This document shows positions 1 through 11,523 of a DNA stretch of 64,000 nucleotides, in pieces. This DNA comes from Sambucus nigra (taxonomy: Eukaryota > Streptophyta > Magnoliopsida > Dipsacales > Adoxaceae): NCBI GenBank assembly GCA_949130495.1, contig OX422208.1:686432202-686496201 (forward strand), in the 5' to 3' direction. The notes beneath the pieces were generated by a model, which was given only the letters and a program-made list of their open reading frames with translations, did not search any database and was not told the DNA's origin. Within the stretch, counting starts at the first letter, position 1. The number at the start of each line of letters is the position of its first letter. Made by a program: the position numbers and the translations under genes.

Positions 1-1945
1 ATTATTATATTAAACTACTTAAATGAGTGTAAAAAACTTTTTTATTTGTATAGTGATCATAAAACCAAATGGAAATTGAGTTATAGTATCCGCTTACACT
101 TACTGAATGTCATTCATATGACTTTTGATTTTAATTTAAAATTCAATCTTTTTATATTCGTAGAATATATTGTGTGAAACAGACAACAACAATAAAATAA
201 TACAGTTTAGATAAATTCGGCCACACATCGCGTGGCCTGCATGCTAGTCTAATCTTAAAACACAAAAGTACCAATTTGGAGTTTGACAGTTGTCGAACCC
301 AATGAATAGAAAATGGGAGCTGCAAACAACAAATGCACCTTAACACTTTGTCTCAATGGCTCTCTATATTCTGACTGTTCATATGTAGTTTCACTCCTCT
401 TTCTATTAGACTCCCCATCTCTATCTTCGTTTCACAATCTTTTTTACTCTAGAACCGAAAAGCTCTTGACGATTTATTTATTTTTTGACTTATCTCGATT
501 TCTCTCCTCTATACAAATCGAATTTTAATATGTTCTTTATATCTTCCCGATGTGAATGACTTCATCGTATGATCGAGATAAATACTTATCTTATTAGATT
601 CATTTTTTTTCCCTTTTGATGATTAACTTTTTTATTTTTACAATCCATAATTTCAATATATAGATACAAAGTGTTTGTTTATTCTTTATCTTTTTTCTAT
701 TGGCAAATTGTTATTTTAATCTTTTATACTTCGAACCTTCGGATAAGGGTCTATATAAGGATGAAACTATCATGAAAATAAATGGTTTCTTTATCCACGT
801 GCGTTTATTGGTATGATGCAAAAAAGATATTTGACAAATGTATATATGTATGAGGGGAATAGAAAGGGATTTATTTCCCCTTATTCTACATATTTTGTCG
901 TATGATTTCCATAATGTTTTTGGATCATGTTATTAATATAGTTTTGTGGTGTTCTTGGTTTGAATTTTGGTAAAATTGTGGGTAAGGGCCAACTTCAATC
1001 GTGTCAAACCATTCCTATAGTTTTTTTTGTCTATCCATAGTAGTAGATAAAAGAGGAAAATATTATAAGCTTCAAAATGAACTTTGTTAAGTGGAGTTTG
1101 CAAATGTGCCTAGATTGGTGTTTTGATGTGACTTTTTTATTTACAATTATTTTTACATATAACTCAGTTGTTTATTTTTTTTAACTTTTTAAAAGTTTGT
1201 TGGTCGCAGTATATAAAGCTTAACTACACAATGATCCAGAGTAAAAAAATCATCTAAATCAATTTCAAAAGTTCATATAATGGGAAGAACACGACCTTAA
1301 TAATAAGGTGTTTCATTTCTTTAACTCAAAAGTCACCTTAGTACTACTTCCATCCCATTATATATGAGTTAATTGATTGTAGATTCATTACATGGTTAAT
1401 AAATTCTAACTATTTTGGTTTTCTTTAATCTACATCGTGTTAGGTTTCTGAAATTATATTATACATGTAGATTGGGTTTCACTCCATAATTATTTTTTTA
1501 GAGTTGAAATTTCTGTACATTTTTATGGTAAATAAAATTTACATTTCCAAATATTCTTTTGTTTTGCATAATCTAGGAGTTTTCAAATTCATATTATATT
1601 TTTAACATTAACATTCAATATGAAGTTTTAATGATGAAATTTTTATAGGTTTGTAAATGATTAGGTCAGATTTCATGTTGTATTTAAAAAAAATTATTTA
1701 TATCATTCTTATAGCTAAATTTAGTTTAAAAAATCAATCTTTTTATATTTAAAGAAATGGTTCACACTGGATCCTGCCACGAATGAAATGCAAAGAATTG
1801 GTGTCCAAACTTTTTTTTTCCATTCATTCTCTTGCTAAATAGTATAAATTACTAAATATTTGAAGTACACATATTTTAGATTTTGATAATCACATTCCAT
1901 AATGTCATATCACATACATAAATTAGGGTTTCCATTAGTCCCCAT
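1..1945. other. AT-rich intergenic DNA, no gene seen
   Basis: Strongly AT-rich sequence with many T and A runs. The only open frames are short, lack recognisable motifs and start or stop inside low-complexity sequence. I found no LTR ends, no tRNA and no terminal inverted repeats with target duplications. It is probably intergenic DNA next to the retrotransposon cluster. Confidence 0.5.
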
Positions 1946-2117
1946 TGATACCAAAAATTATCCACCTACGTGGACCAATCAGAAATGGACACTCGTCTCC
2001 TTGTGTGGCAGCAATCCTAGTCAGCGGTCACTTAATTAACTCCAAAGATAATTGCTCAGGAGGCATGCCGACAAACACGAAGAATGCAAACCAACAAAGT
2101 AAGTGAACAATTATTAT
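1946..2117 (+). repeat. Tat-2 5' LTR, upstream half (split by Tat-1)
   Basis: The stretch opens with TGATACCAAAAATTATCCAC and aligns by eye with the start of the Tat-1 LTR at 2118, including the shared 'ctacgtggacca' and 'aatcctagtca'. It is clearly more diverged than the two Tat-1 LTRs are from each other. It stops where Tat-1 begins, and the matching LTR downstream half resumes at 18354, directly after the Tat-1 3' LTR. I therefore read it as the 5' part of the LTR of the outer element, with Tat-1 inserted in it. A stand-alone diverged LTR fragment is the alternative. Confidence 0.6.
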
Positions 2118-2540
2118 TGATACCAAAAATTGTCCATCTACGTGGACCATTCAGATACTGACACGTGTTGTACAGTGGAAGATTAATCCTAGTCATCAAG
2201 GAAGAAATACAGACCAACACCAGGGATTCTGACCAACGATGACAGGAAAACACCAATAGTTGTATACATTAATAATTGTACAGATGTAAATGTCTATGAT
2301 ATAAAGACATTCCATCCTTTGATATTCTATCTCTTGTACACCCCTTGGGGGCTATAAATACATTGTGAACCCTACATCCAAGGGACGCAAAAGAGAGGCA
2401 ATTGAACAATCCCAAAGCAATACACAACAGTGGACGTAGGCTCTTCCATCAAGCCGAACCACTTTAAAAATATCGTGTCTCTTTAATTTCTATTTATCTG
2501 TGATCAACTAATTATCCTAGTCTAGTTAATTGCATCAACA
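2118..2540 (+). repeat. Tat-1 5' LTR
   Basis: It starts TGATACC and ends CATCAACA. It matches 17374-18353 along its whole length once the MITE there is excluded. A probable TATA box (CTATAAATAC) lies near 2350, after 'cccttgggggg'-like sequence, so transcription should start shortly downstream, around the 'aaccctacatccaagg' sequence. The LTR is short (423 bp). The 3' LTR has an extra copy of a roughly 20-bp 'ccgaccaacacc' unit. Confidence 0.8.
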
Positions 2541-2542
2541 GA

Positions 2543-2561
2543 TCGGAGTCGTCTGTGGCAA
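2543..2561 (+). other. Tat-1 primer-binding site (degenerate)
   Basis: TCGGAGTCGTCTGTGGCAA lies two bases after the LTR. It is a mutated version of the TGGCGTCGTCTGCGGGAA seen at the same place in Tat-2 (18735). Tat elements usually prime with tRNA-Arg. That assignment is from memory and not checked. Confidence 0.6.
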
Positions 2562-2599
2562 TGATTTTTCTAATCGGTCTCATTCAATTAAACATATAA

Positions 2600-3113
2600 A
2601 TGGTTGATATTCCTGAATCAAGTATCATGAATGATGGTATTTCGCCTACCCCTTATTCTCCTCCATCTGCAAATGATTTAACTGGAATTGTGGCCAGTAT
2701 TACAAGAGGTCGAGAGGTTAGGCAAGATACTATGAGGCAACTTGCACAAACTCTTCAAATCGGGGCACCTTCTCTATCTCTCAAGGAAATATGCTCCTAC
2801 CCCCACCAAAAGGTGGTCGGCGCAGCCACTCGATATCGACAAGAGATGTCTCCTACCATCCAAGGTCAACTTCATTACTCAGGACATCAGAATCTTTCCA
2901 TACACAGTTTTATTCTCCAGAGAGGGCAAGTGCCTTAGAGAGATTAAGTTGTGCTTCTCCCTTAGATCGTTAGGGACTCAGGGGGAACAAAAATGTTCCT
3001 ATGGCAAGATCTGGTAATACCTGAAAACCATCTGATCAAAGGGAAACACCGCTCAATCTAGATCAAATGCCCGATGAACTGCTACTCGGACCGAGCAACG
3101 GCTTCAAGAAGAG
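2600..3113 (+). pseudogene. Tat-1 gag, N-terminal part (broken)
   Basis: A 112-codon frame opens with MVDIPESSIMNDG. It then continues in another frame as a Ser/Arg-rich segment (STRDVSYHPR...SPERASALERLSCASPLDR) that parallels the Tat-2 segment at 19021 (SSRDRSYRPR...FPERPSLLERLSRVSPFDR). The frame changes and stops show decay. The coding sequence is cut at 3113 by the SIRE-like element and resumes at 7498, after the duplicated AAGAG. The product would have been the leader of the capsid polyprotein. No enzyme motif is expected here. Confidence 0.6.
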
Positions 3114-4090
3114 TGAAAGAGTTGGCGCTTGCGTTCAATTAAGAAATAATATAATAAATACCATTTTTAACCCAAATTAACCCAAAGCATGCATCTAGGT
3201 GTGATTGAAACAATATGAAATCATGCAAGAATTATTCAACACACAAAGTTAAGGAAAAATCCCCCAAAGGGGCAAAACCATTTGTATATTCACTATAATT
3301 TGTAAGAGAAGCGGCTTACAATCGGATTACACTGAAATACAAGTTTTTGACTAAGAATTACCCGTAGGCATCGGATTCTGTAGTCGCGGCTGGAAGACTC
3401 CCTTTCCAGTAGGGCTGGCGGCTGGAACTATCCCTGTCCAGTAGGGCTGCAATGAAGAGGAAGGAGCGGTCCACTTCACAAGGGTTGAACAACAGCAATG
3501 GTGTTCTTGGGTTACCAAACTTGATTCACATAAATATGGAAGATGTGTGAATCTAAAAACCTAGAATCATAGGACTCAATAGGTGAAGACTTTAGGGTTG
3601 ATATGCTCTGAAAATCGTTGAAAAGTCTTAGAAAAACCAATTACTGATCGTGGTTTAAATAAGGAGTCAAAACCCTAAAAAATCTGCAACACGATCTGGT
3701 TGAGATTATCCTCGTCGGATCGGTCCGGTCCCTTTAGGCGGATCGGTCCTGTGACCTCGGATCGGTTATTTTTTTGAAGACGGATCCATCCGGTTGGCAT
3801 CGGATCGGTTCGGCATTTTGGCTTCATCGGTTCGTTATGGATCCGGGGTATACTGGCCTCATCTCAGTAGGCGGATCGGTCCGGTACCTTTAGGCGGATC
3901 GGTCCGGAGGAACCGGATCGGTTCTTTTATCTGGGCCGGATCGGTCCGGTCAAGTCTGATTCCCAAATTCCTTCTTCTTTTGATCTTCGGATTTCGGATT
4001 TCGTTGATGACGATGTGATCTTTTCAACCATCAATCTTGTAACGGCGTATGACATAACATATACATAAAGATGGACAAATTGTCCTTACA
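3114..4090 (-). repeat. SIRE-like element 3' LTR (minus strand)
   Basis: 977 bp, the same length as the partner LTR, with about eight substitutions by eye (for example near 3253, 3366, 3750, 3768-3774, 3834, 3937 and 4076). Same repeat cluster at 3714-3950. Confidence 0.85.
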
Positions 4091-4101
4091 AATCTCCCCC
4101 T
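4091..4101 (-). other. Polypurine tract of the SIRE-like element
   Basis: Minus strand AGGGGGAGATT directly abuts the 3' LTR start (TGTAAGG). A purine run at this position primes plus-strand synthesis. Confidence 0.75.
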
Positions 4102-5596
4102 ATGTCTATGCCGGAACAAACATAAAAAATCCGAATTATCAAGTATGAACAATGCCTATACAAATCTACCCTTCCATGAACCCAAAACTGAAAGAGGTAC
4201 ATATGACTAAGGCTGCATCGTTTGTTCTTCAATTCTTCAGGAATCTTCACGCTTTTCTCATCAGGGTGTGTATCATGGGATTATCAAGGATGTACCTACA
4301 CACATGAGATAAAGCAAATACCAAGTGACGTATCGAGTTTGAAATGAGATAAACATAATCATATATATCAATTTAAGATGATATTCTCAATTTAAGATGA
4401 TATTCTCAGAATTTCAAAACTCCCCCATAATCAGATAATTCATTCTCCCCCTTTTTATGATGTCCCCAAATAGACAAATGAGAGAGATAAATCAAGCAAT
4501 CAAGTACCGGGATGACACAAGGCATAAAATCACACCATGAATGAACATAAAACAACCAAGTCGGTGATAGCGTAAAAGAATGGGTGTGATCAAAATTCGA
4601 TAGGAAAATCAAAGCATACAAACATGACATATGTGCACGATGAATATTGGATATTCCTAACGAATGACCTCAAATGCTTCCTTTGGTGTAAAAGATTGGA
4701 AATATAAGACATTGACTATATCAAATCTACAAATCAAAGCTCAAAGTGATTTCTACACCAATAACGTCCAAAATGATTTTCATGCTTTTTCAGGACTTTC
4801 AAGGAAGTGCAAACCCGTTTTTCAATCTCCAACCAAACTCCCTCAGATTTATATTTTTAATAGAGGTATACTAAATTCTCAAACTTTGGAGAATTGGGTG
4901 AAACCTAAATGGCCCATATTTGGCATGAATTGCTTTTTATTGCCTTATCAATTTTTTTTTCGGGCTCTTTTAACCTCTTAGGATCTCGGATATTAAAATT
5001 ACTCAATTTTTTAGGTCCTTTTTAACGGTGGCTTTTGCGCAAAGGACAAGAATCAACTTTCGCAGCCCCTCCCCGTTATGAAAATATACACACTGTCTCA
5101 CCAAAACGGTTTTTACATGCAATCCAATCTTGTCAAGTTTTATCGCATATTGTTCATTGTATAGACATAATTGAGATAGAAACACTCAAGCCAATATGAG
5201 ATAGACAAGTGCAATAATCAAATAAAGCCGTGCATGTGTGCAGTAAAGGATATAGGAGTTAAACATGTAGGAAGGTATCACTAATTACATCTCAAGGACT
5301 CCAATCAATGTTAAGCACATGGATGAAATGATGTAGCCTCTCAAATCTCTACCAAACAGTCACATGGATATATGAAATGAAGTTGTGACTTGGCTATCTT
5401 AAATGCTCATCCATAAAAGGTGCAACACAAAAGAAAAAAAAATCTTTTTGGGATTTTCTCAAAATTTTAACAAACTAAAATCTTTTTATATTTTTCAAAA
5501 AAAATTCAAAAAAATATATACAAAAAGTACATGTCACAACGCTAGCAAAAATATATCAAAAAGCATAACTAGCGTATGACAAACATGCAAACACAA
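4102..5596 (-). other. Non-coding interior of the SIRE-like element
   Basis: Between the polypurine tract and the gag remnant I see no protease, integrase, RT or RNase H motif in any frame. There are AT-rich stretches and short unrelated open frames only. An autonomous copia element would carry about 4 kb of pol here, so this is a large deletion or replacement. Confidence 0.6.
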
Positions 5597-6460
5597 TCAT
5601 CTATATGATATGGCAAGAGAAGAATCATGTGCAAGCAAACGGGAATCAACTTGTCTAAAATCTAGTTCCTCCAAAAGTGATTTGCTAACCCAAATGGATA
5701 AAACACGTCGACAAGGGGTTTGGTGACCATTCCTACCACAATATGAGCATGTGTAAACGGGTGGGATGACACCGAAAGTGTGATCTTTTCTAGCGTCCTT
5801 GGAATTAGTTGACCCTCTAAAACAAATAATGGTTTTGGCTTTAGCATTAGAAGCATGAGAACACGATGAGCCATTACCATCACTATCAAACCTACTTGAG
5901 TCTGTCAAATCATTTTTTAACTTCAAAATTTTTTACTCGAGAAAAGAATTAGACTCTTCCAAATTAAGGGACGCCTTCTTCAAATTATCAATTAAACTTA
6001 ACAGTTTATCACGCTCCCCCTCAATTAAAACAAACTTATTCCTAAGAGTCTTTTCGCGTGCCGTAAAATCATCGATTAATTTTTTATCCTCGACGGCACA
6101 AACGGGAACCCTAGAATTTTTCAAGTCCTCCAATTCCTTCTCTAAAACTAGGACTCTCTCATCACTCTTCTTTTTGGCAATTTTAAAAGAATCAAAATCA
6201 GTACACAAATTACCAAAGTGCTCACGACAAATATCACTTTGAGTTTGAAACTCTTGCAAATATTCAATCTTACTTTTAAAGAGAGAATTTTCTTTTTCCA
6301 AAACTTTAATTCTTTTGCAAAGTTTCAAATTCAAACTTTTTAATTTTCCAGCACGGTCGTGAAATTTTTCAAAAATAGGCTCCTCATTAAATGGGCGTTC
6401 CATTGAAAAAATGCGAATTTTTACACAACTAATTTTTAAAAAAAAATCAATATCACACAA
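5597..6460 (-). pseudogene. SIRE-like gag C-terminal half: coiled coil plus zinc knuckle, one in-frame stop
   Basis: Two minus-strand frames (5933-6460 and 5597-5926) are in the same phase, separated by one TAA plus two codons, so they were one reading frame. The likely Met is in MERPFNEEPIFEKF near 6400. A long heptad-rich, Leu/Glu/Lys segment follows (KVLEKENSLFKSKIEYL, VLVLEKELEDLKN, LLSLIDNLKKASLNLEESN). A Ser-rich linker comes next, then CSYCGRNGHQTPC, a zinc knuckle with one residue fewer than CX2CX4HX4C. A coiled coil before a second zinc knuckle is typical of SIRE/Maximus gag; that is family knowledge, not a search result. The retrotransposon_gag core is absent. Confidence 0.65.
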
Positions 6461-6500
6461 TTTTGCGGAAAAAGGAATACGCGATAAATTAGCGCAACCC

Positions 6501-6512
6501 GCTCTGATACCA
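6501..6512 (-). other. Primer-binding site, initiator tRNA-Met type
   Basis: Minus strand TGGTATCAGAGC, three bases from the 5' LTR end. This is the standard plant copia and chromovirus primer site, complementary to the 3' end of tRNA-iMet. It fixes the orientation of the element. Confidence 0.85.
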
Positions 6513-6515
6513 ATT

Positions 6516-7492
6516 TGAAAGAGTTGGCGCTTGCGTTCAATTAAGAAATAATATAATAAATACCATTTTTAACCCAAATTAACCCAAAGCATGCATCTAG
6601 GTGTGATTGAAACAATATGAAATCATGCAAGAATTATTCAACACACAAAGTTAAGGAAAAATCCCCCAAAGGGGAAAAACCATTTGTATATTCACTATAA
6701 TTTGTAAGAGAAGCGGCTTACAATCGGATTACACTGAAATACAAGTTTTTGACTAAGAATTACCCGCAGGCATCGGATTCTGTAGTCGCGGCTGGAAGAC
6801 TCCCTTTCCAGTAGGGCTGGCGGCTGGAACTATCCCTGTCCAGTAGGGCTGCAATGAAGAGGAAGGAGCGGTCCACTTCACAAGGGTTGAACAACAGCAA
6901 TGGTGTTCTTGGGTTACCAAACTTGATTCACATAAATATGGAAGATGTGTGAATCTAAAAACCTAGAATCATAGGACTCAATAGGTGAAGACTTTAGGGT
7001 TGATATGCTCTGAAAATCGTTGAAAAGTCTTAGAAAAACCAATTACTGATCGTGGTTTAAATAAGGAGTCAAAACCCTAAAAAATCTGCAACACGATCTG
7101 GTTGAGATTATCCTCGTCGGATCGGTCCGGTCCCTTTAGGCGGATCGGTCCGGTGACCTCGGATCGGTTCTTTTTCTGAAGACGGATCCATCCGGTTGGC
7201 ATCGGATCGGTTCGGCATTTTGGCTTCATCGGTTTGTTATGGATCCGGGGTATACTGGCCTCATCTCAGTAGGCGGATCGGTCCGGTACCTTTAGGCGGA
7301 TCGGTCCGGAGGAACCGGATCGGTTCTTTTATCTGGCCCGGATCGGTCCGGTCAAGTCTGATTCCCAAATTCCTTCTTCTTTTGATCTTCGGATTTCGGA
7401 TTTCGTTGATGACGATGTGATCTTTTCAACCATCAATCTTGTAACGGCGTATGACATAACATATACATAAAGATGGAAAAATTGTCCTTACA
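6516..7492 (-). repeat. SIRE-like element 5' LTR (minus strand)
   Basis: 977 bp, TGTAAGGACAAT...CAACTCTTTCA when read on the minus strand. It carries the GGATCGGTCCGG-type repeat cluster (7124-7350) and, in minus orientation, a 'CTTATTTAAAC' TATA-like stretch near 7060. The small open frame at 7196-7420 lies entirely within the LTR and is not considered coding. Confidence 0.85.
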
Positions 7493-7497
7493 AAGAG

Positions 7498-8690
7498 AGC
7501 TCAACAACTAATAAAGTTGCAATGCATAAATTCGGTGCTGCCAATGATGCATGGAAAGGATCCATGGAGAGATTGGAAGATAAATTAGGAGAAAAGGGCG
7601 AAGACAAGAAACGCACTACAAAGAAGTTTTGTAAAAGGATCTCCATTTGTGCAAGAAATTATGGATTTCCCTACTCCAGTAAAGTTTAAGGCTACAGTAG
7701 TAACACCCAACTATGATGGAAAAAATTATCCAGTCCTCCATATAAAACAATACCAGGCAGCTGCTAATATTTATGACGTTCCCGACAAAATGAGATGGAG
7801 AGCATTTTCTATAACCATTACTGGATCTGCCCAAATCTGGTACAATGGTCTTCCTCGGGGATAAATTTTTAGCTTTAACCAATTAGCTGAGCTATTCATT
7901 ACTAAATTTTTCTTTGGAGCGAAGCTTGTGAAAAGTGTGGCACACTTACTTAGCGTGAGATAGAAAGAAGGAGAGAGCACCAGAGATTACATCACTCATT
8001 TTAATAACGAGAAACTAGAAGCCGTAGATTATGAGGAGAAGACTGTAATAAATGCCCTCATGAGTGGGTTACTCCTCAAAAAACTGTATTACACTCTTGC
8101 CAAGGATCCTCCGAAGACATAGAAAAATTGATGGCTAAAGCAACAAAGACTATGAATGTCGGGGAAGCAATGGCAGCCAAGCGTAGCTCGAGCAAAAAAG
8201 TTAATGGAAAAAATGATAAAAAAGATCATAAAGACCCCAGAGAACATAGGGAATCAAAACAGAAAGGAGTTTTGGAGCGACTCAAGAAGTACAACGACTA
8301 TACTCCGTTAACTATAGGAATTCACTATATTTTGGAAGAAATCAAGCATAATAAAGATGTGTGTTGCCCTGATAAGTTGAAAAGTTCCCTGATAAAAAGA
8401 GATAAAACTAAGTACTTCGAATTCCATAGGGATTACGGTCACATGACGGAACATTGAATAACTCTTAAAAATGAAATTGAAACTCTCATCCTAAGAGGAA
8501 AGTTGAATCAGTATGTTGATCGACAGAACAACGAAGGAATTCGGCGTAGATCAAAATCTCCTTGCAAGCCCAGAGAGTAGAAGAAAAGAACTCATGAAGA
8601 TGACTAGGATTATGAGCACAATCTCTCTAAAAAATGATAACTAGAACGTGGGATATTCTATATCAATTTTGGTTCCTTTGATTGCCAAAT
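7498..8690 (+). pseudogene. Tat-1 gag, main part (multiple stops)
   Basis: After the AAGAG duplication the Tat-1 frame resumes. The capsid core is visible: DFPTPVKFKATVVTPNYDGK, then MRWRAFSITITGSAQIWYNGLP, then FNQLAELFITKFFFGAK and YITHFNNEKLEAV. These are the conserved blocks of retrotransposon gag. A Lys-rich linker (8128-8260) leads to EFHRDYGHMTEH near 8410-8455, the Tat zinc-knuckle position, but the expected cysteines are replaced. In-frame stops (for example after LPRG at 7861, and at 8457, 8578 and 8637) make it non-functional. The same blocks in the same order occur in Tat-2 at 19400-20459. Confidence 0.8.
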
Positions 8691-9591
8691 GATTACAGGT
8701 GGATATGAAGGAGGAGGAGATCATACAGCAGAGCGGAAATATTACCTCCATAAAGCACAAGCTTGTTCATACATACAGAGAATCAACCTTGCAGAGGAAG
8801 ATCAATCAAGGAATTTTAACAAAGACAAACTAGTAACTGGTTTCTCTAAAAATGACCTTTCAGGAGTACTGTATCCTCACGATGACCCATTAGTAATCAA
8901 AGTCGGAAATGAAGAAATCATTGTCTCTAGAGTATTAGTAAATAATGGCAGCTCAACAGATATCATGTTCTATCCTTGTTTCAGCAACTTGGATTTTAAA
9001 CTTAGCCAATTGGAGCCCTATCGTCGACCACTAATAGGCTTTACAGGTGAGAAAGTCTTTCCTTTAGGAGCCATTAAAATGAAAGTAATGATAGGCACCT
9101 AGGCAATTAGCCGAACAGAGAAGATCCATTTCTTTGTAATGGATAAAAATGTTCATTCAACTTACAATATAATCATGGGAAAAGTAGGGCTAAAGAAGTT
9201 CGAAGCAGTGACATCCACTATTCATTAGTGCCTAAAATTCCCTACTAATTTTGTTGTGGGAATTGTAAAGAGTGATCAAAAAGTAGTTCGAGAATGTTAC
9301 TACTCTTCTGCCGATCAAGAAGACTTGGAAGAAATAAAGAAGAAAGCCACTACCTACCAAGTAGTTACTCCTATGATTGATGAAGATTCTGAGGTTGAAA
9401 CCTTAGACCCAAGGGAGGAAATAGAGTTAGTAAAGGGACACATTGTAAAAGCAACTGAAGGCATTGTATTAGACGATGAAAAATCGGAGCGCATCACTCA
9501 AATTAGTAAAACAATGGATCTTGTTCTTAAACATGAACTGGTGAGCTTCCTTAAACAGAGAAAGCATGTGTTTTCCTAAAGTCATGAAGAT
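8691..9591 (+). pseudogene. Tat-1 aspartic protease and linker (broken)
   Basis: Two frames, 8689-9102 and 9256-9579. The protease core reads VSRVLVNNGSSTDIMFY near 8925-8970. In Tat-2 the same motif is RVLIDNGSSADI. The catalytic Asp of the D-(N/T)-G-S triad is therefore Asn here, so the enzyme would be dead even without stops. A second protease landmark follows (PLIGFTGEKVFPLGAI), then NIIMGKVGLKKFEA (the ILG-like block near 9165-9215). The linker 9256-9579 is acidic and leads to the RT. Stops occur at 9102, near 9226 and at 9577. Confidence 0.75.
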
Positions 9592-10770
9592 ATGCCTGGG
9601 ATAGATCCCAATTTCCTTTGTCATGATCTCAACGTAAATAAAGAAGTTAAACCAATAAAACAAAGAAGAAGAGTGTTCAACCCCGAGAAGAACCAAGCCA
9701 TACAGGAAGAAGTCAAAAATCTTCAGAAAGGAGCTTTTATTAATGAAGTGAAATACCCAGACTGGTTGGCCAATGTAGTTATGGTCAAAAAGAAAAACAA
9801 TAAGTGGAGAATGTGTGTAGACTTCACAGATTTAAATGAAGCATGCCCAAAGGGTCATTTTCCTTTGCCCCGAATAGATCAACTCCTGTATGCAACATCA
9901 GGACATGACTTACTCAGATTTATGGATGCTTATTCTGGTTATAACTAGACAGAAATGAAACCTGAAGGTAGGGAAAGCACTTCTTTCATCACTTCCCGAG
10001 GAATATGCTGTTATAATGTTATACCTTTTAGTTTGAAAAATGCAGGTGCTACATATCAAAGGCAGGTCAATAAGGTATTCGAGGAGAAGATAGGTAAGAA
10101 TATGGAAGTCTACGCGGATGATATGCTAACAAAAAGCAAAAAGGCATCCGATCACTTTGTCGACCTTAACTAGACTTTTGATCAACTTGAGAAGCATCAG
10201 ACAATGTTGAATTTGACCAAATGTGTTTTTGGAGTGCAAGAGGGAATGTTCCTCTGGAACATAGTAAATCAAATGGGAATTGAAGAAAATCCATATAAGA
10301 TCAAAGCATTAATTGAAATACAATCCCCAACTTGCAAGAAGGACGTGCAAAGACTGAATGGATGAGTAGCAGCGTTGAACAGATTCGTGTCCCGAGCTAC
10401 AGATAAGTGTTAGCCATTCTTCAAGGTGCTCAGAAAGAGTTTCGAATGGAACGAAGAATGTGAAAAATCTTTTGTGGAATTAAAACAGTATTTTGGGTCA
10501 CCTCCATTACTGTCCCGACTAATCATAGGTGAAAAATTGTACCTGTTCTTAGCTATTTCTGAATCGATAGTACGTTCTGCATTAATTCGAGAAGAGAATA
10601 GAGTTCAAAAACCCGTCTACTATACCAGTAAGGCTTTTCGAGGAGCAAAAATAAGGTACCCTCGTTTGGAGAAATTAGCTTTATCACTAAATGAAGCATC
10701 CAGACCTATGAACCCTTATTTCCAAGCCCATACAATCGTACTTTACACTGATATGCCTCTAAGTTAGGCT
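9592..10770 (+). pseudogene. Tat-1 reverse transcriptase and RNase H (multiple stops)
   Basis: RT blocks appear in order: KPIKQRRRVFNPEKNQAI, WLANVVMVKKKNNKWRMCVD, FTDLNEACPKGHFPLPRIDQ, FMDAYSGYN, TSFITSRGICCYNVIPFSLK, NAGATYQRQVNKVF, and the catalytic box VYADDML near 10105-10130 (usual YVDD). LNLTKCVFGVQEG follows. RNase H starts around 10426 (FEWNEECEKSFVELKQYF) and includes KPVYYTSKAFRGAKIRYP. Stops at 9946, 10171, 10363 and 10410 interrupt it. Several of them sit where Tat-2 has CAG or CAA. Confidence 0.85.
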
Positions 10771-11523
10771 TTGCATAAACTGGAGAAATCTGGTAGATTA
10801 ATGTATTGAGCTGTGGAATTAGGAGAGTATGATATCATATATGAGCCAAGGTCTTCTTTGAAAGGCCAAGCAGTATCAGATTTCATAACGGAGTTCACTT
10901 ACTCTGAGGTTCCCGAGCAACAAAGTAAGCAGGCAGAACAAGAATCAAGAAAAAGTGATGTTAATAAGAAATCTCCAGAAGAACGTTCTTCCAAAAAAGC
11001 GATTGCAGACCTGCCATATTCCTCTTCCCGAACACAGAAGTATGAAGAAGCAAAGGGAAAAATATTCCATTATGAGAGTTTGACAGACCAAGCATTTGAC
11101 AACGACGTCCCAATATGGAACTTATATGTTGATGGATCATCTTAGCCAATCAGAAGTGGAGCAGGTATAGTAATTAACTCTTATGACGGTATTGATATTG
11201 AGTATGCACTATATTTTCAATTTCAGGATTTAAACAATGAAACAGAGTACGAAGCTCTTATTGCGGTCCTATGTTTAGCCCAATCATTGAATGCCGAGCA
11301 AGTTATGGCACGTAGTGACTCTCAGCTAGTAGTAAACCAAACACTGGTTTTATATGGAGATAAAGGATAATTGACAACCAGGTATTTATCCAAGGCAATG
11401 GAAGTCATTGTAAAATTACCAGTTATTCAAATGAACAGTATCACAAGGTTAGAAAATGCCCGAGATGATGCCCTTGCTTGGCTAGCCTCTGCTACCAGAA
11501 TTGAACTCTGACGAACTATACCT
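10771..11523 (+). pseudogene. Tat-1 linker and archaeal-type RNase H domain
   Basis: A linker rich in Lys, Glu and Ser (10900-11090) is followed by WNLYVDGSS at 11120-11145. ETEYEALIAVLCLAQSLNAEQVMARSDSQLVV follows in two adjoining stretches around 11240-11335, then NARDDALAWLASAT near 11455-11500. The order Asp (VDGS), Glu (YEAL), Asp (SDSQL), Asp (DDAL) fits a second RNase H of the archaeal type, a hallmark of the Tat lineage. Stops lie after VDGSS (11145), at about 11368 and at 11508. Confidence 0.75.

Larger units (their letters stand above)
3114..7492 (-). mobile_element. Non-autonomous Ty1/copia (SIRE-like) LTR element, gag-only, recently inserted
   Basis: Two 977-bp LTRs (6516-7492 and 3114-4090) flank a 2,425-bp interior. 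Ends are TG..CA and the 5-bp target duplication AAGAG is perfect (3109-3113, 7493-7497). On the minus strand the left LTR is followed after 3 nt by TGGTATCAGAGC (initiator-Met primer site), and the right LTR is preceded by a G-rich polypurine tract. The LTRs differ at about eight positions that I could find, so insertion was recent compared with the host Tat-1. The only coding content is the coiled-coil and zinc-knuckle end of a gag. There is no protease, integrase, RT or RNase H, so it must have moved with proteins supplied in trans. Confidence 0.85.

Noticed and set aside
313..528. 71-codon open frame near the left end
   Set aside because: Low-complexity, T/C-rich translation with no motif and no partner. 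Chance in AT-rich DNA.
3700..3960. GGATCGGTCCGG repeats as a CRISPR array
   Set aside because: The units overlap, vary and have no regular spacers, and the setting is a plant retrotransposon LTR.
3794..7420. 74-codon open frames at 3794-4018 and 7196-7420 as a duplicated small gene
   Set aside because: They lie inside the two LTRs of the SIRE-like element and are built from the GGATCGG repeats. Their identity is LTR identity.
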